Source: QHVT01 sp036399015
Lineage (GTDB): Bacteria; Acidobacteriota; Thermoanaerobaculia; Gp7-AA8
Length of the DNA: 64,000 nucleotides
Direction of reading: 5' to 3'
Assembly: GCA_036399015.1 (NCBI GenBank)
Contig: DASWNW010000062.1
Coordinates: forward strand, 119,101 to 183,100
The notes beneath the pieces were generated by a model. It was given only the letters and a program-made list of their open reading frames with translations. It made no database searches and was not told the origin of the DNA. The translations under genes were made by a program, and so were the position numbers. Shown here piece after piece: positions 42,039 through 50,601 of the stretch; the first letter of the stretch is position 1, and each line of letters starts with the position of its first letter.

Positions 42039-42275
42039 TCACAAACCGTGCTTCCGGAATTCAGAGTCGCGATCTTCGCGAATCAGATCCGTTGGATCAG
42101 ATCGTAGGTTTTTCGGGCGGGGGCCGAAGTCGATTCCGCGGAACGGGAAGCGCGTGCCCGTGTAGCGGGACTCCGTCTTCTCCCGCACGATCATGACGCT
42201 CTCCCCCGCCTGCACCTCGGCGATGATCTCTTCGAGGTGCTCGCGCAGTTCGTCGACTGTCACCTCTTTGCTCAT
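42039..42275 (-). CDS. Phd/YefM-type antitoxin, orphan copy
   Basis: 78 residues; MSKEVTVDELREHLEEIIAEVQAGES is the Phd-fold N-terminus, and the tail is degenerate compared with the second copy. It lies in a 176-base near-copy of the segment at 42867-43042, including the sequence upstream of the start. There is no toxin frame downstream: the next gene, PilZ-like, starts at 42031 on the other side. It appears to be a duplicate that lost its partner. Confidence 0.8.
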   Translation of the reverse strand: MSKEVTVDELREHLEEIIAEVQAGESVMIVREKTESRYTGTRFPFRGIDFGPRPKNLRSDPTDLIREDRDSEFRKHGL

Positions 42276-42313
42276 GGCTCTAGGTTCCCTCGGTCATCGC
42301 TGGCTGTCAACGC
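42138..42313. repeat. Direct duplication, copy 1 (partner 42867-43042)
   Basis: The segment matches 42867-43042 with a constant offset of 729 bases, and the match is near-perfect at the end: 42274-42313 and 43003-43042 are almost identical. The copied part includes the last codons of queG (ALTASDDRGNLEP) and the antitoxin N-terminal half. The queG tail shows that the copy nearer queG is the source. Confidence 0.88.
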
Positions 42314-42336
42314 GAACGAGGCGGTGCACTGACGCG

Positions 42337-42771
42337 CTAAGCCGCGACGCCAATCACTTCGAAGCGCAGCGCTGCGGCGGCTTTGGCGAGCTGTTTGTCG
42401 TGTGTGGCGAAAAGAATGGGGCGCTCGTCCTCCGGCTGTGCGCGCCGGTAGGCGAGGGCGGTGGCGAGGTGGATCGCGTCCAGGGTGGCCACGTAGGTGG
42501 GGAACGGTTCGGCCGCGCGCGCGAGGATCGTAGATTCGGCCGGGCGCAGGTGCAGGTTCCGCAGCAGCGCGGTCAATTCGGCCTTCTTCAACTCGGCTCG
42601 GGCCTCGTCGAGAGTGCCTTCACGCCACAGCCGCTCGATCGCGCGATAGCACTCGACGCGCAGCAGGTCGCTCGACACGCCGAAGTCGAGGGTGCGTCAT
42701 TCCTCGAGAGGATTCGGCTGCGCGAGCACGATCCGCAGCACGACGGAGGCGTCGAGGTACGCGGAAGTCAC
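42337..42771 (-). pseudogene. VapC-type PIN toxin interrupted by TGA
   Basis: The GTG at 42771 overlaps the antitoxin stop (GTGA). The frame reads VTSAYLDASVVLRIVLAQP, with the PIN first Asp, then a TGA at 42699-42697 (codon 25), then continues in the same frame as SSDLLRVECYRAIERL, LDAIHLATAL and ATHDKQLAKAAAAL, completing a PIN toxin of 144 codons. One base (TGG to TGA) would explain the stop, and the family often has Trp here. It is otherwise intact, and a second start (GTG 42678) would make only a truncated product. Confidence 0.8.
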
Positions 42772-43004
42772 CGGCCGAGTTTCCGGAGCTCGGAATCGCG
42801 GTCTTCCCGGATCATCTTGACCACGTCCACCTGGATCGGCGGATCGAGCGGCGTAATCACGAGATCGCGGAACGGGAAGCGCTTCCCCTTGTACGCGGAC
42901 TCCGTCTTCTCCCGCACAATGGTCACGCTCTCGCCGGCCTGCACCTCAGCGATGATCTCTTCGAGGTGCTCGCGCAGTTCTTCGACTGTCACCTCTTTAC
43001 TCAT
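42768..43004 (-). CDS. Phd/YefM-type antitoxin, VapB partner
   Basis: 78 residues, similar to the copy at 42039 but with a cleaner C-terminus (PPIQVDVVKMIREDRDSELRKLGR). The ATG overlaps the queG stop (ATGA), so the antitoxin is translated behind queG. Its partner, the PIN toxin, overlaps it downstream but carries a TGA. Confidence 0.85.
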   Translation of the reverse strand: MSKEVTVEELREHLEEIIAEVQAGESVTIVREKTESAYKGKRFPFRDLVITPLDPPIQVDVVKMIREDRDSELRKLGR

Positions 43005-43945
43005 GGCTCTAGGTTCCCTCGGTCATCGCTGGCTGTCAACGCTTCCACATTCCGTAGCATCCCCGCGAGTTTGGTGCGTTTGATGGGGCTTTTGCGGAAC
43101 AGCGCGGAGAACTCGGTTTGCGTGAAGCGGAGGAGGTCGGTGATCGGCGTTGCGCGGTATTCGTCGCGGGAGGTGAAGGCGGGGTGGGGGGTGGGGGGGC
43201 GGCGGTTCCAGGGGCAGACTTCCTGGCAGATGTCGCAGCCGAAGGCGTTGCCTTCGAGGTGGGCGGCGACGTGGGGGTCGAGCGGGCCGCGGTGCTCGAT
43301 GGTCGCGTAGCTGATGCAGTGAGCGGAGTCGAGTGTGCGGTCGGGGAGGATCGCGTTCGTCGGGCAGGCGTCGAGGCAGCGGGTGCAGGTGCCGCAGCGG
43401 TCGGTCACCAGCGTCGAGACGATGTCGTTTTCCAGCGCGGTGACGAGCGTGCCGATGAAGAACCAGGAGCCGTCCTGCTCGTGAATGAGCATGCCGTTCT
43501 TGCCGATCCAGCCGAGGCCCGACTGCGCTGCGTAGGCGCGGTCGGAGAGGGGGCCGGTGTCGACGTAGCGCCAGCTCTTCACGCCCGGCAGCGCCTCCTC
43601 GATCTTCATGAGGATGCGCTCGACGACGTCGTGGTAGTCGTCGCCGAGGGCGTAGCGGGCGATGTGGTGGCTCAGCGCGTCCGGCGGCGCGCCGGGGCGT
43701 TCGGAGGAGTAGGGGACGAGAATCGAGACGACCGATTGCGCCCAGGGGTAGCGTTCGCGCGGCGCCGTGCGGACGGCGGCGTTCTTCGCGAGGTACTCCA
43801 TCGAGGCGTGACGTCCCTCTGCGATCCAGTTCGCGAAGAGCGGCGCGTGCGCGTCGTCGATGCCGCTCGCGCCGAGGTGCACGACTCCCTCCGCGCGTGC
43901 AACGCGCTCAATCGCGGGCCAGACCTCGGAGAGTTTCGTCGGCAT
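43001..43945 (-). CDS. queG: Epoxyqueuosine reductase (QueG)
   Basis: 314 residues. The cobalamin-dependent core of the reductase, with WRYVDTGPLSDRAYAAQSGLGWIGKNG, is followed by two 4Fe-4S motifs, CGTCTRCLDACP and CDICQEVCPWN. It makes queuosine from epoxyqueuosine in tRNA wobble positions. The start at ATG 43945 overlaps the metallophosphoesterase gene by 38 bases. The C-terminus is the DDRGNLEP end that is found again in the duplicate at 42313. Confidence 0.9.
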   Translation of the reverse strand: MPTKLSEVWPAIERVARAEGVVHLGASGIDDAHAPLFANWIAEGRHASMEYLAKNAAVRTAPRERYPWAQSVVSILVPYSSERPGAPPDALSHHIARYALGDDYHDVVERILMKIEEALPGVKSWRYVDTGPLSDRAYAAQSGLGWIGKNGMLIHEQDGSWFFIGTLVTALENDIVSTLVTDRCGTCTRCLDACPTNAILPDRTLDSAHCISYATIEHRGPLDPHVAAHLEGNAFGCDICQEVCPWNRRPPTPHPAFTSRDEYRATPITDLLRFTQTEFSALFRKSPIKRTKLAGMLRNVEALTASDDRGNLEP

Positions 43946-45152
43946 CGGATGTCCGCCGCAGCGTGAACGTCGCAATCTCCGGCTTGCAGAGGATGCGCAG
44001 CGGCGGGATGGCGCCGAGTCCGCGGCTGACGTACATCAACACGCTTCCCACCCGGTGAAATCCGCTGGCGTAGCGCGCCTCGTGCTTCGACGGCACCACC
44101 ACCGAGCCGAAGAAGGGGAAGCGGATCTGCCCGCCATGCGTGTGGCCGCAGAGCAGCAGGTCGATCTTCCGGTCGTCGAGCATGTCGATGACGTCGGGAT
44201 GGTGGCTGAGGCCGATGCAGGGGACGTTCGGATCGACGCGTCCGAACGCGGCGTTCACGTCCGGCCGCCCGCGGTAGATCTCGTCGACTCCAGCCAGCGA
44301 GATCACGCCGTCGCCGCGGCGGATGGCCACGGAGCGGTTCATGATGAACCGCACGCCGCGCGCGGTCAGCGCCGCCACGACGCCGTCCCCGTTCGCCCAG
44401 TAGTCGTGGTTGCCGAGGACGCCGTAGACGCCGTCGCGCGCGCGAAGATCGGACATCAGTACGTCCGCCATCAGCGGGATGTGCCGCTCCCAGTGCACGA
44501 AGTCGCCGCCAAAGAGGATGAGGTCGGGGTCGAAGCGCATGGTCTGCGCGACGATCTCCTTGTAGTACGCGCGCCGCACGAACGCGGCCACGTGCGTGTC
44601 GGTGAGGAAGGCGATGCGGTAGCCGTCGAACGACGGCGGCAGGTTGTCGATGAAGACCTCGTGCCGCGTCACTTCCAGGTCGTAGAGGTCGTTGTGCGCG
44701 CCGAGCGCGCGGAGGAAGGCGAGAGGCACGTGCGCCTTGCGCAGCGCGAACACCTCGGAGGGAAGCGTGCGCGTGCCGGCGACGACCTTCTCCCCCTGCG
44801 CCAGGATGCGCGCGCGGTCGAGGATCCAGTACGCGCCGATCCCGGCCGCGATGAACAGCCAGGCGGAGCCGATCTTGGCGAGGGTGAGCGACCAGAGGAT
44901 CCGTTCGAACGGCTCGGGCGTGATGCGCTCCACGAGCCGGTGGTCGGCGACGATCTGCACCCACCGATGCAGCGGCCAGAAGAGAAACGTGAGCACGAGC
45001 ACGAACGGCGGCACCGCGAAGAGGAGCCAGTGGTACGGCGGCTTCTCCTCCTTGTGGCTGCCGAAGACGATCCGGTTCGCGACGAAGAAGAAGACGCGCG
45101 CGTCGCCGACGAGAGCCAGGAAGAGAAGCGAGAAGAAGAGGGGCTGCAGCAT
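43908..45152 (-). CDS. Membrane-anchored metallophosphoesterase
   Basis: 414 residues from ATG 45152. The N-terminal third has about four membrane helices. The C-terminal two-thirds is a calcineurin-like phosphoesterase: FLTDTHVAAF, GGDFVHW, GNHDYW, LSHHPD and GHTHGGQ, with all metal ligands intact. This resembles YaeI-type enzymes. The active site probably faces the cytoplasm or periplasm depending on topology. ATGA overlaps with the PHP gene. Confidence 0.87.
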   Translation of the reverse strand: MLQPLFFSLLFLALVGDARVFFFVANRIVFGSHKEEKPPYHWLLFAVPPFVLVLTFLFWPLHRWVQIVADHRLVERITPEPFERILWSLTLAKIGSAWLFIAAGIGAYWILDRARILAQGEKVVAGTRTLPSEVFALRKAHVPLAFLRALGAHNDLYDLEVTRHEVFIDNLPPSFDGYRIAFLTDTHVAAFVRRAYYKEIVAQTMRFDPDLILFGGDFVHWERHIPLMADVLMSDLRARDGVYGVLGNHDYWANGDGVVAALTARGVRFIMNRSVAIRRGDGVISLAGVDEIYRGRPDVNAAFGRVDPNVPCIGLSHHPDVIDMLDDRKIDLLLCGHTHGGQIRFPFFGSVVVPSKHEARYASGFHRVGSVLMYVSRGLGAIPPLRILCKPEIATFTLRRTSDADETLRGLARD

Positions 45153-45967
45153 CACAGCCGGTCCAGGATCGGGCGGATCTGCTCCTCGGGGATGCGGATG
45201 GTGCCGAGGGTCTGCGTCTTCTTCACCGTGCCGTGATCGTCGGAGCCGCCGGTGGCGAACTTGCCGCGGAAGCGCACCAGGTTCTTGTAGCGCTGGCGGT
45301 TGCCCTTGTCGACGTCGGGATGCACCGCCTCGACGGCGTCGACGCCGCGGTCGAGCAGTTGCGGCACGAGCGTCTCGTGGTTCGGGTAGAGCGTGGGGTG
45401 GGCGACCGAGGTGACGCCGCCCGCGGAGTGGATCAGCTCCACCGCCTCCTCGATGCGGAAGCGCTCCTTCTCGATGAAGGCCGGCTTGCCCGTGCCGAGG
45501 AGCTGGTCGAAGGCGGCGGAGACGGAGGGGACGTAGCCCGCCTCGACCAGCGCGCGCGCGACGTGCGGGCGTCCCATCGCGCCGCCGGCCGCGAGCTCGT
45601 CGACCCGTTCGGGCTCGATCGTGTAGCCGAGGGTGCGGAGACGCTCGACGATGGCGTAGCCGCGGTGGTGGCGGGTCTCGCGGAAGCGGCGCAGCCGCGC
45701 GTCGATCCGCTCGTCGTGCGCGTCGAACGCGTAGGCGAGGACGTGGATGTCGATGCCGTTCCATTCGCACGACAGCTCGATGCCGGGGACGAGCGTCACG
45801 CCGACCGAGTCCGCGTGCTGCTTGATCTCAAAGTAGGCGGCGAGGTTGTCGTGATCGCTGATCGAAAGGATCTCGATGCCGTGCGCGCGCGCCACGTCGA
45901 CCACTTCGCGCGGCGAGCGGGTGCCGTCGGAGTGGTACGTGTGCGTGTGCAGGTCGGCGAAGCGCAT
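45152..45967 (-). CDS. PHP-domain phosphoesterase
   Basis: 271 residues. Metal ligands are seen in DLHTHTYHSDG, SISDHDN, GIELSCEW, VTSVAHPT and GGSDDHG, the full PHP set. Closest in pattern to the RNase AM/3',5'-bisphosphate nucleotidase group (YciV/TrpH). The stop overlaps the start of the metallophosphoesterase gene, suggesting paired nucleotide metabolism. Confidence 0.87.
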   Translation of the reverse strand: MRFADLHTHTYHSDGTRSPREVVDVARAHGIEILSISDHDNLAAYFEIKQHADSVGVTLVPGIELSCEWNGIDIHVLAYAFDAHDERIDARLRRFRETRHHRGYAIVERLRTLGYTIEPERVDELAAGGAMGRPHVARALVEAGYVPSVSAAFDQLLGTGKPAFIEKERFRIEEAVELIHSAGGVTSVAHPTLYPNHETLVPQLLDRGVDAVEAVHPDVDKGNRQRYKNLVRFRGKFATGGSDDHGTVKKTQTLGTIRIPEEQIRPILDRL

Positions 45968-45970
45968 GAT

Positions 45971-46085
45971 TGGTTGCCGGTTACCCGTTGCCGGTTGCCA
46001 GGGTCACGTTGCCGGTGACCGGTTGCCGGTTGCCAGCGTCGCTCTGGAGAACGGGCAACGGGCAACGGGCAACTGGCAACTGGAA
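45971..46085. repeat. GTTGCCGG/GGCAAC hairpin element
   Basis: Left-arm words GGTTGCCGGTTACC and GTTGCCGGTTGCC (45971-46040) face GGGCAACGGGCAACTGGCAAC (46053-46083), separated by a short spacer. It fills the gap between ileS and the PHP gene. Confidence 0.9.
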
Positions 46086-46088
46086 ACG

Positions 46089-48878
46089 CTACACGGTGGG
46101 CTGCTCCGGCACCGCGAGCTGGTCCACGACGTCCTGGCAGCGGTTGCAGAGATCGCCGTCGGTGGCCACTTCCTCGCGGTACGTCCAGCAGCGGCCGCAC
46201 TTTTTGCCGCGCGCGGCGGACCAGGAGATGCCGATGCGGCCGGCGCCTTCGAGCTCGACCCAGTCGGCGACCGACTCGTCGGCCGGCTGCACGTCGACGT
46301 GCGAGACGATGAAGAGCTTCGCCAGGTCGACACCATAGTCTTCGACGCTGCCGTGGAGCGTGATGTCGGCTTCGAGCGACTGGCCGATCTGCTTCGCGGC
46401 GCGGGCGCGTTCGAGGACGGAGAGGACGCCGTCGCGCAGCTTCAGCACGCGCGACCACTTCGCCGCCTCGTCCGCGCTCAGCGGCGCATCGAGTTGCGGG
46501 ATGTCGGCGAGATGCACCGACACTTCCTTCTCCCCCGGCATCGCCTCGTAGATCTCGTCGGCGGTGAAGCTGAGGATCGGCGCGATGACGGTCGTGAGCG
46601 CGCGCAGCACCTGGTACATGGCCGTCTGGCCGCTGCGGCGGTCGGCCGAGGCGGGGGCGTCGCAGTACATCGTGTCCTTCGACGCGTCGAGGTAGATCGA
46701 CGAGAGGTCGGTCGTGCAGAGCTCCAGCACGCGGTGATAGACGACGTGGAACTCGTACTCCTCGTACGCCTGCCGGCAGCGGGCGACGGTGCGGGCGGCG
46801 CGGTCGACGATCCAGCGGTCGAGCGGCAGGAGCTGCTCGTCCGCGACGGCATCGGTGGCGGGATTGAAGTCGCTCAGGTTCGCCAGCAGGTAGCGCGCGG
46901 TGTTGCGGATCTTGCGGTAGCCGTCGCTGGCGCGCGCGAGGATCTGCGGGCCGAACGGGATGTCGTCGGTGTAGTCGCTGACCGAGACCCAGAGGCGGAG
47001 GATGTCGGCGCCGCTCTGCTTGATGACGTCCTGGGGCGAGAGCGCGTTGCCGGCTGACTTCGACATCTTGTCGCCGGCCTCGTTGAGGATGAAGCCGCAG
47101 GTCACGACCTCGCGGTAGGGCGCGCCTCCTTCAATGCCGGCGCCGACGAGCAGCGAGGAGTGGAACCAGCCGCGGTGCTGGTCGTGTCCCTCGAGGTACA
47201 CCTCGGTCGGCCAGTCGAGCTCCTCCCGCCGCTTCAGCACGGCCAGGTGCGAGCAGCCGGAGTCGAACCAGACGTCGAGGATGTCGGTCTCCTTCCGGTA
47301 CTCGGTGCCGCCGCATTTCGCGCACGGCTGGTCGTGGAAGTCGGTCACCGGCCGCTCGTACCAGGCGTCGGCTCCCTCCTCGCGGAAGTAGCGGGTAACG
47401 TTCGCGAACAGCTCCGGCGTGGAGACGGTCTCGCTGCAGCCTTCGCAATAGAGAACGGTGATCGGCACGCCCCAGAGGCGCTGGCGCGAGATCACCCAGT
47501 CGGGGCGGTTCTCGATCATGCCGTAGATGCGGTCGCGGCCCCACGACGGGGTCCACTTCACCTTGTCGATCTCCGCGAGCGCCTTCTGCCGCAGCCCGTT
47601 CGCCTCCATGGAGATGAACCACTGCTCGGTGCCGCGGAAGATGACGGGATTCTTGCAGCGCCAGCAGTGCGGATAGGAGTGGGTGATGGTCTCCCCGTGC
47701 ACGAGCGCGCCGGTCTCGCGGAGGTGCTCCACGATCTGCGGGTTCGCCTTGAAGACGTGCATGCCGGCCCACATCGGCACGTCCTGCGTCAGCTCGCCGC
47801 GGTGGTTCACGGGGGTGTAGATCTCGAGGCCGTAGCGGCGGCCGGTGGCGAAGTCGTCGGCGCCGTGGCCGGGGGCGGTGTGCACGAGGCCCGTGCCGGC
47901 ATCGAGAGTGACGTAGTCGCCGAGGACGAACTTGCCGGTGCGAACGAGGAAGGGATGCGCGTAGTCGAGATGCTCGAGCGTCGCCCCCTTGAAGATCTTG
48001 CCCACCTTGTAGTCGGTCCAGCCGAACTTCTGCGTGACCGTGGCCACCAACTCGGTGGCGAGGAGGTAGTTCGCGCCGTCGTGCTCGACGACGGAGTACT
48101 CGAAGTCGGGCTTCACGGCGATGGCGAGGTTCGCCGGCAGCGTCCAGGGGGTGGTGGTCCAGATGATGGCGTAGAGCGGCTTCTCGATCGGGAGGTCGAG
48201 GCTGGTGACGGCGTCCTCGCTCATGCGGAAGCGGACGTACACGGAGGGCGAGGTGTGCTCGCGATACTCGACCTCCGCCTCGGCGAGCGCGGACTGGTCG
48301 TAGGTGCACCAGTGCACCGGCTTCAGGCCCTTGTAGACGCCGCCGGTCTGAAAGAAGCGGCCGAGCGCGCCGGCGATCTCCGCCTCGAAGTCGAAGGACA
48401 TCGTGGTGTAGGGATGGTCCCAGTCGCCGAAGACGCCGAGGCGGACGAAGTCCTCCCGCTGCACGTCGATGTACTTGGCCGCGAACTGGCGGCAGGCGCG
48501 GCGGATCTCGGCGGAGGACATCTCGGCGCGCTTCGAGCCGAGCTCCTTCCCGACGGCGTGCTCGATGGGGAGGCCGTGGCAATCCCAGCCCGGGATATAG
48601 GGGGAGTCGAACCCGAGCATCGTCCGCGACTTCACGACGATGTCCTTGAGCGTCTTGTTCAGGGCGTGGCCGATGTGAATCCTGCCGTTTGCGTACGGCG
48701 GTCCGTCGTGGAGCACGAACTTCGGGCGGCCGGCGGACTTGGCGCGGATGAGCTGGTACAGGTTCATCCCCCGCCATTTCTCGAGCCGGACCGGCTCGTT
48801 CTGCGGCAGGTTCGCCTTCATCGCGAACGTGGTTTGCGGCAGGTTCAGGGTTTTCTTGTAGTCGCTGCTTTCGGCCAT
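46089..48878 (-). CDS. ileS: Isoleucyl-tRNA synthetase
   Basis: 929 residues, class I synthetase. HIGH is at 68-71, KMSKS near 604 in DKMSKSAGN, and the C-terminal zinc-finger pairs CGRC...CNRC near 895-918 are present. Full length for a bacterial-type IleS. The 21-bp array at 48957-49166 lies upstream and may include its promoter. Confidence 0.97.
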   Translation of the reverse strand: MAESSDYKKTLNLPQTTFAMKANLPQNEPVRLEKWRGMNLYQLIRAKSAGRPKFVLHDGPPYANGRIHIGHALNKTLKDIVVKSRTMLGFDSPYIPGWDCHGLPIEHAVGKELGSKRAEMSSAEIRRACRQFAAKYIDVQREDFVRLGVFGDWDHPYTTMSFDFEAEIAGALGRFFQTGGVYKGLKPVHWCTYDQSALAEAEVEYREHTSPSVYVRFRMSEDAVTSLDLPIEKPLYAIIWTTTPWTLPANLAIAVKPDFEYSVVEHDGANYLLATELVATVTQKFGWTDYKVGKIFKGATLEHLDYAHPFLVRTGKFVLGDYVTLDAGTGLVHTAPGHGADDFATGRRYGLEIYTPVNHRGELTQDVPMWAGMHVFKANPQIVEHLRETGALVHGETITHSYPHCWRCKNPVIFRGTEQWFISMEANGLRQKALAEIDKVKWTPSWGRDRIYGMIENRPDWVISRQRLWGVPITVLYCEGCSETVSTPELFANVTRYFREEGADAWYERPVTDFHDQPCAKCGGTEYRKETDILDVWFDSGCSHLAVLKRREELDWPTEVYLEGHDQHRGWFHSSLLVGAGIEGGAPYREVVTCGFILNEAGDKMSKSAGNALSPQDVIKQSGADILRLWVSVSDYTDDIPFGPQILARASDGYRKIRNTARYLLANLSDFNPATDAVADEQLLPLDRWIVDRAARTVARCRQAYEEYEFHVVYHRVLELCTTDLSSIYLDASKDTMYCDAPASADRRSGQTAMYQVLRALTTVIAPILSFTADEIYEAMPGEKEVSVHLADIPQLDAPLSADEAAKWSRVLKLRDGVLSVLERARAAKQIGQSLEADITLHGSVEDYGVDLAKLFIVSHVDVQPADESVADWVELEGAGRIGISWSAARGKKCGRCWTYREEVATDGDLCNRCQDVVDQLAVPEQPTV

Positions 48879-48956
48879 GGGAGGGGCAACCTAGCAGTGC
48901 GGCACGCGCATTTCAATGGCGGCCCCGTTTTGGCGCCGTCTGTCCGCCATGCGCAA

Positions 48957-49166
48957 ATCGCGTTTGCGCACGCGCAACGAACGGTTGCGCACGGGCAGAG
49001 CGCGTTTGCGCGCGGACAAACAGGAGCTGCGCGCGCGCAAACCACGCGTGCGAGCGGGCAACGGGGGATTGCGCGCGGGCAAGACTGGTTTGCGCGCGAA
49101 CAGGAGGGCTTTGCGCACGCGCAACGGATGTTTGTGCGCGGACAGCGGGGGTTTGCACTCCGCGGC
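48957..49166. repeat. 21-bp tandem array (type 2)
   Basis: Ten units in exact register: TTGCGC-like starts at 48964, 48985, 49006, 49027, 49048, 49069, 49090, 49111, 49132 and 49153. Consensus TTGCGCRCGSGCAANNNNGGN, with a TTGCGC/GCGCAA palindromic core in most units. Sequence is unrelated to the array at 12256. It fills most of the 319-base gap between ileS (-) and the lytic transglycosylase (-); no other ORF is credible. Confidence 0.9.
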
Positions 49167-49197
49167 CGGCGCTGCCGCAACGTGGCGAAAGGGTGCG

Positions 49198-50571
49198 CTA
49201 CATGCCGCCGGCGGTGAGCCCGCGCGGAACGCTCACGCGCAGCTTCTGCCCGTTGCGGAGCGGAGCGTCCTTCCCGAGGTCGTTCAGCTCGCGCAGCTCC
49301 GCCACGGTGATACCCGCCTTCTTCGCGATCGAGTAGAGGGTGTCCCCCTTCTTGACCGCGTAGAACAGCTCCTCGTCCTCGCTGTGCGCGAGGAGGGCCG
49401 GCAGCTCGCGGGCGCGGACCGGCAGGTAGATCGACTCGCCGGGGCGGACGCGCTCGTTCTCGTCGAGGTTGTTCATCGCCAGGAGCGTCTCTTCCTTCGT
49501 GCCGAGGGTGCGGGCGAGGCGCTGCAGGGAATCGCCTTCGCGCAGGCGGAAGGTGCAGAACTTCACGTAGGCGTCTTCGTCGCGCAGCGTGTCGGCGCGG
49601 GCGAGCAGCGTCTCGGCGGCCTTCGCCGGCACGCGGACGGCGTTGCGTCCCGGCGGGACGACGCCGCGGCGCAGCGCGGGATTCAGCTCCTGCAGCAGCG
49701 CCTCCTCGACCCCGATCGCCTCGGCGATGTAGGCGAGGGAGACCGGGCCGCGCACGTCGACGCGCTTCTCGTCGTGCTCGAGGACCTTGCCGAGGGTGAA
49801 GCCGTAGGTGGCGGGATCGGAGGCGATGAGGAGCGTGGCGTAGAAGGTGGGGACGTAGCCGCGCGTCTCCTTCGGCAGGAGGCCGGCGTCGAGGAGCTCC
49901 CAGAACGTCGTCGCGCCCGCCTCGTTCAGCGTGCGCCGCACGCGGCCGGGGCCGCAGTTGTACGCCGCCAGGGCCAGCGACCAGTCGCCGAACATCCGGT
50001 GCAGGTCCTTGAGGTACTTCGCGGCGGCGCGGGTCGAGAGCTGCGGGTCGGCGCGCTCGTCGATCCACCAGTCGACCCGCAGGCCGTACTCGCGCGCCGT
50101 GGCCGGCATGAACTGCCAGATGCCGTACGCGCCGGCGCGGGAGGTGAGCGTCGGCATGTAGGCGCTCTCGATGACCGGAAGGTAGGCGAGCCCCTTCGGG
50201 AGCCGCTCGTCGGCCAGCGCCTTGTCGATCAGCTTGCGGTAACGCCCGGAGCGGATCAGCGACGCCTGGATGCTCTCCTTCATATCGACGCTGAAGAGGC
50301 GGACGGCGGAGTTGATGGTGCGGTGCTCCGGGATGGGGATCGACGCGGCCGCCTCGAGGTCGACGACGGGGGTGCCGGGTGCGGCCTTGTCGCCGCGGGT
50401 GAGGATCTGGGCGTACGCCTCTTCGAGTTCTTTCCGGAAGGCCTCAGCGTCGACGCTCGCGGAGACACGGGGGGCGGCGGCGGGGAGAGGGGGGACTGCC
50501 CGAGGCGCCGGTGCCGAGCTCGCACAAGCCACCGAGTACAACGCCGCTACCAGCAACAAACCGTTGCGCAT
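49198..50571 (-). CDS. Lytic transglycosylase with LysM domains (MltD-like)
   Basis: 457 residues. A lipoprotein-type N-terminus has Cys in YSVAC. The SLT fold has the catalytic Glu in PVIESAYMP (about residue 125), then GAYGIWQFMPATAREYG and AAYNCGPGRV. Two LysM peptidoglycan-binding segments follow: CTFRLREGDSLQRLARTLGTK and the C-terminal YAVKKGDTLYSIAKKAGIT. It cleaves peptidoglycan glycan strands from the outer-membrane side. Start at ATG 50571 with GGGAG upstream. Confidence 0.9.
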   Translation of the reverse strand: MRNGLLLVAALYSVACASSAPAPRAVPPLPAAAPRVSASVDAEAFRKELEEAYAQILTRGDKAAPGTPVVDLEAAASIPIPEHRTINSAVRLFSVDMKESIQASLIRSGRYRKLIDKALADERLPKGLAYLPVIESAYMPTLTSRAGAYGIWQFMPATAREYGLRVDWWIDERADPQLSTRAAAKYLKDLHRMFGDWSLALAAYNCGPGRVRRTLNEAGATTFWELLDAGLLPKETRGYVPTFYATLLIASDPATYGFTLGKVLEHDEKRVDVRGPVSLAYIAEAIGVEEALLQELNPALRRGVVPPGRNAVRVPAKAAETLLARADTLRDEDAYVKFCTFRLREGDSLQRLARTLGTKEETLLAMNNLDENERVRPGESIYLPVRARELPALLAHSEDEELFYAVKKGDTLYSIAKKAGITVAELRELNDLGKDAPLRNGQKLRVSVPRGLTAGGM

Positions 50572-50601
50572 CGCGCTCCCCCCTCGCATCCAGGCCCGCG
50601 T

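Noticed and set aside
48957..49166. CRISPR-like array.
   Set aside because: Units are 21 bases with no repeat/spacer alternation, and no cas genes are near.
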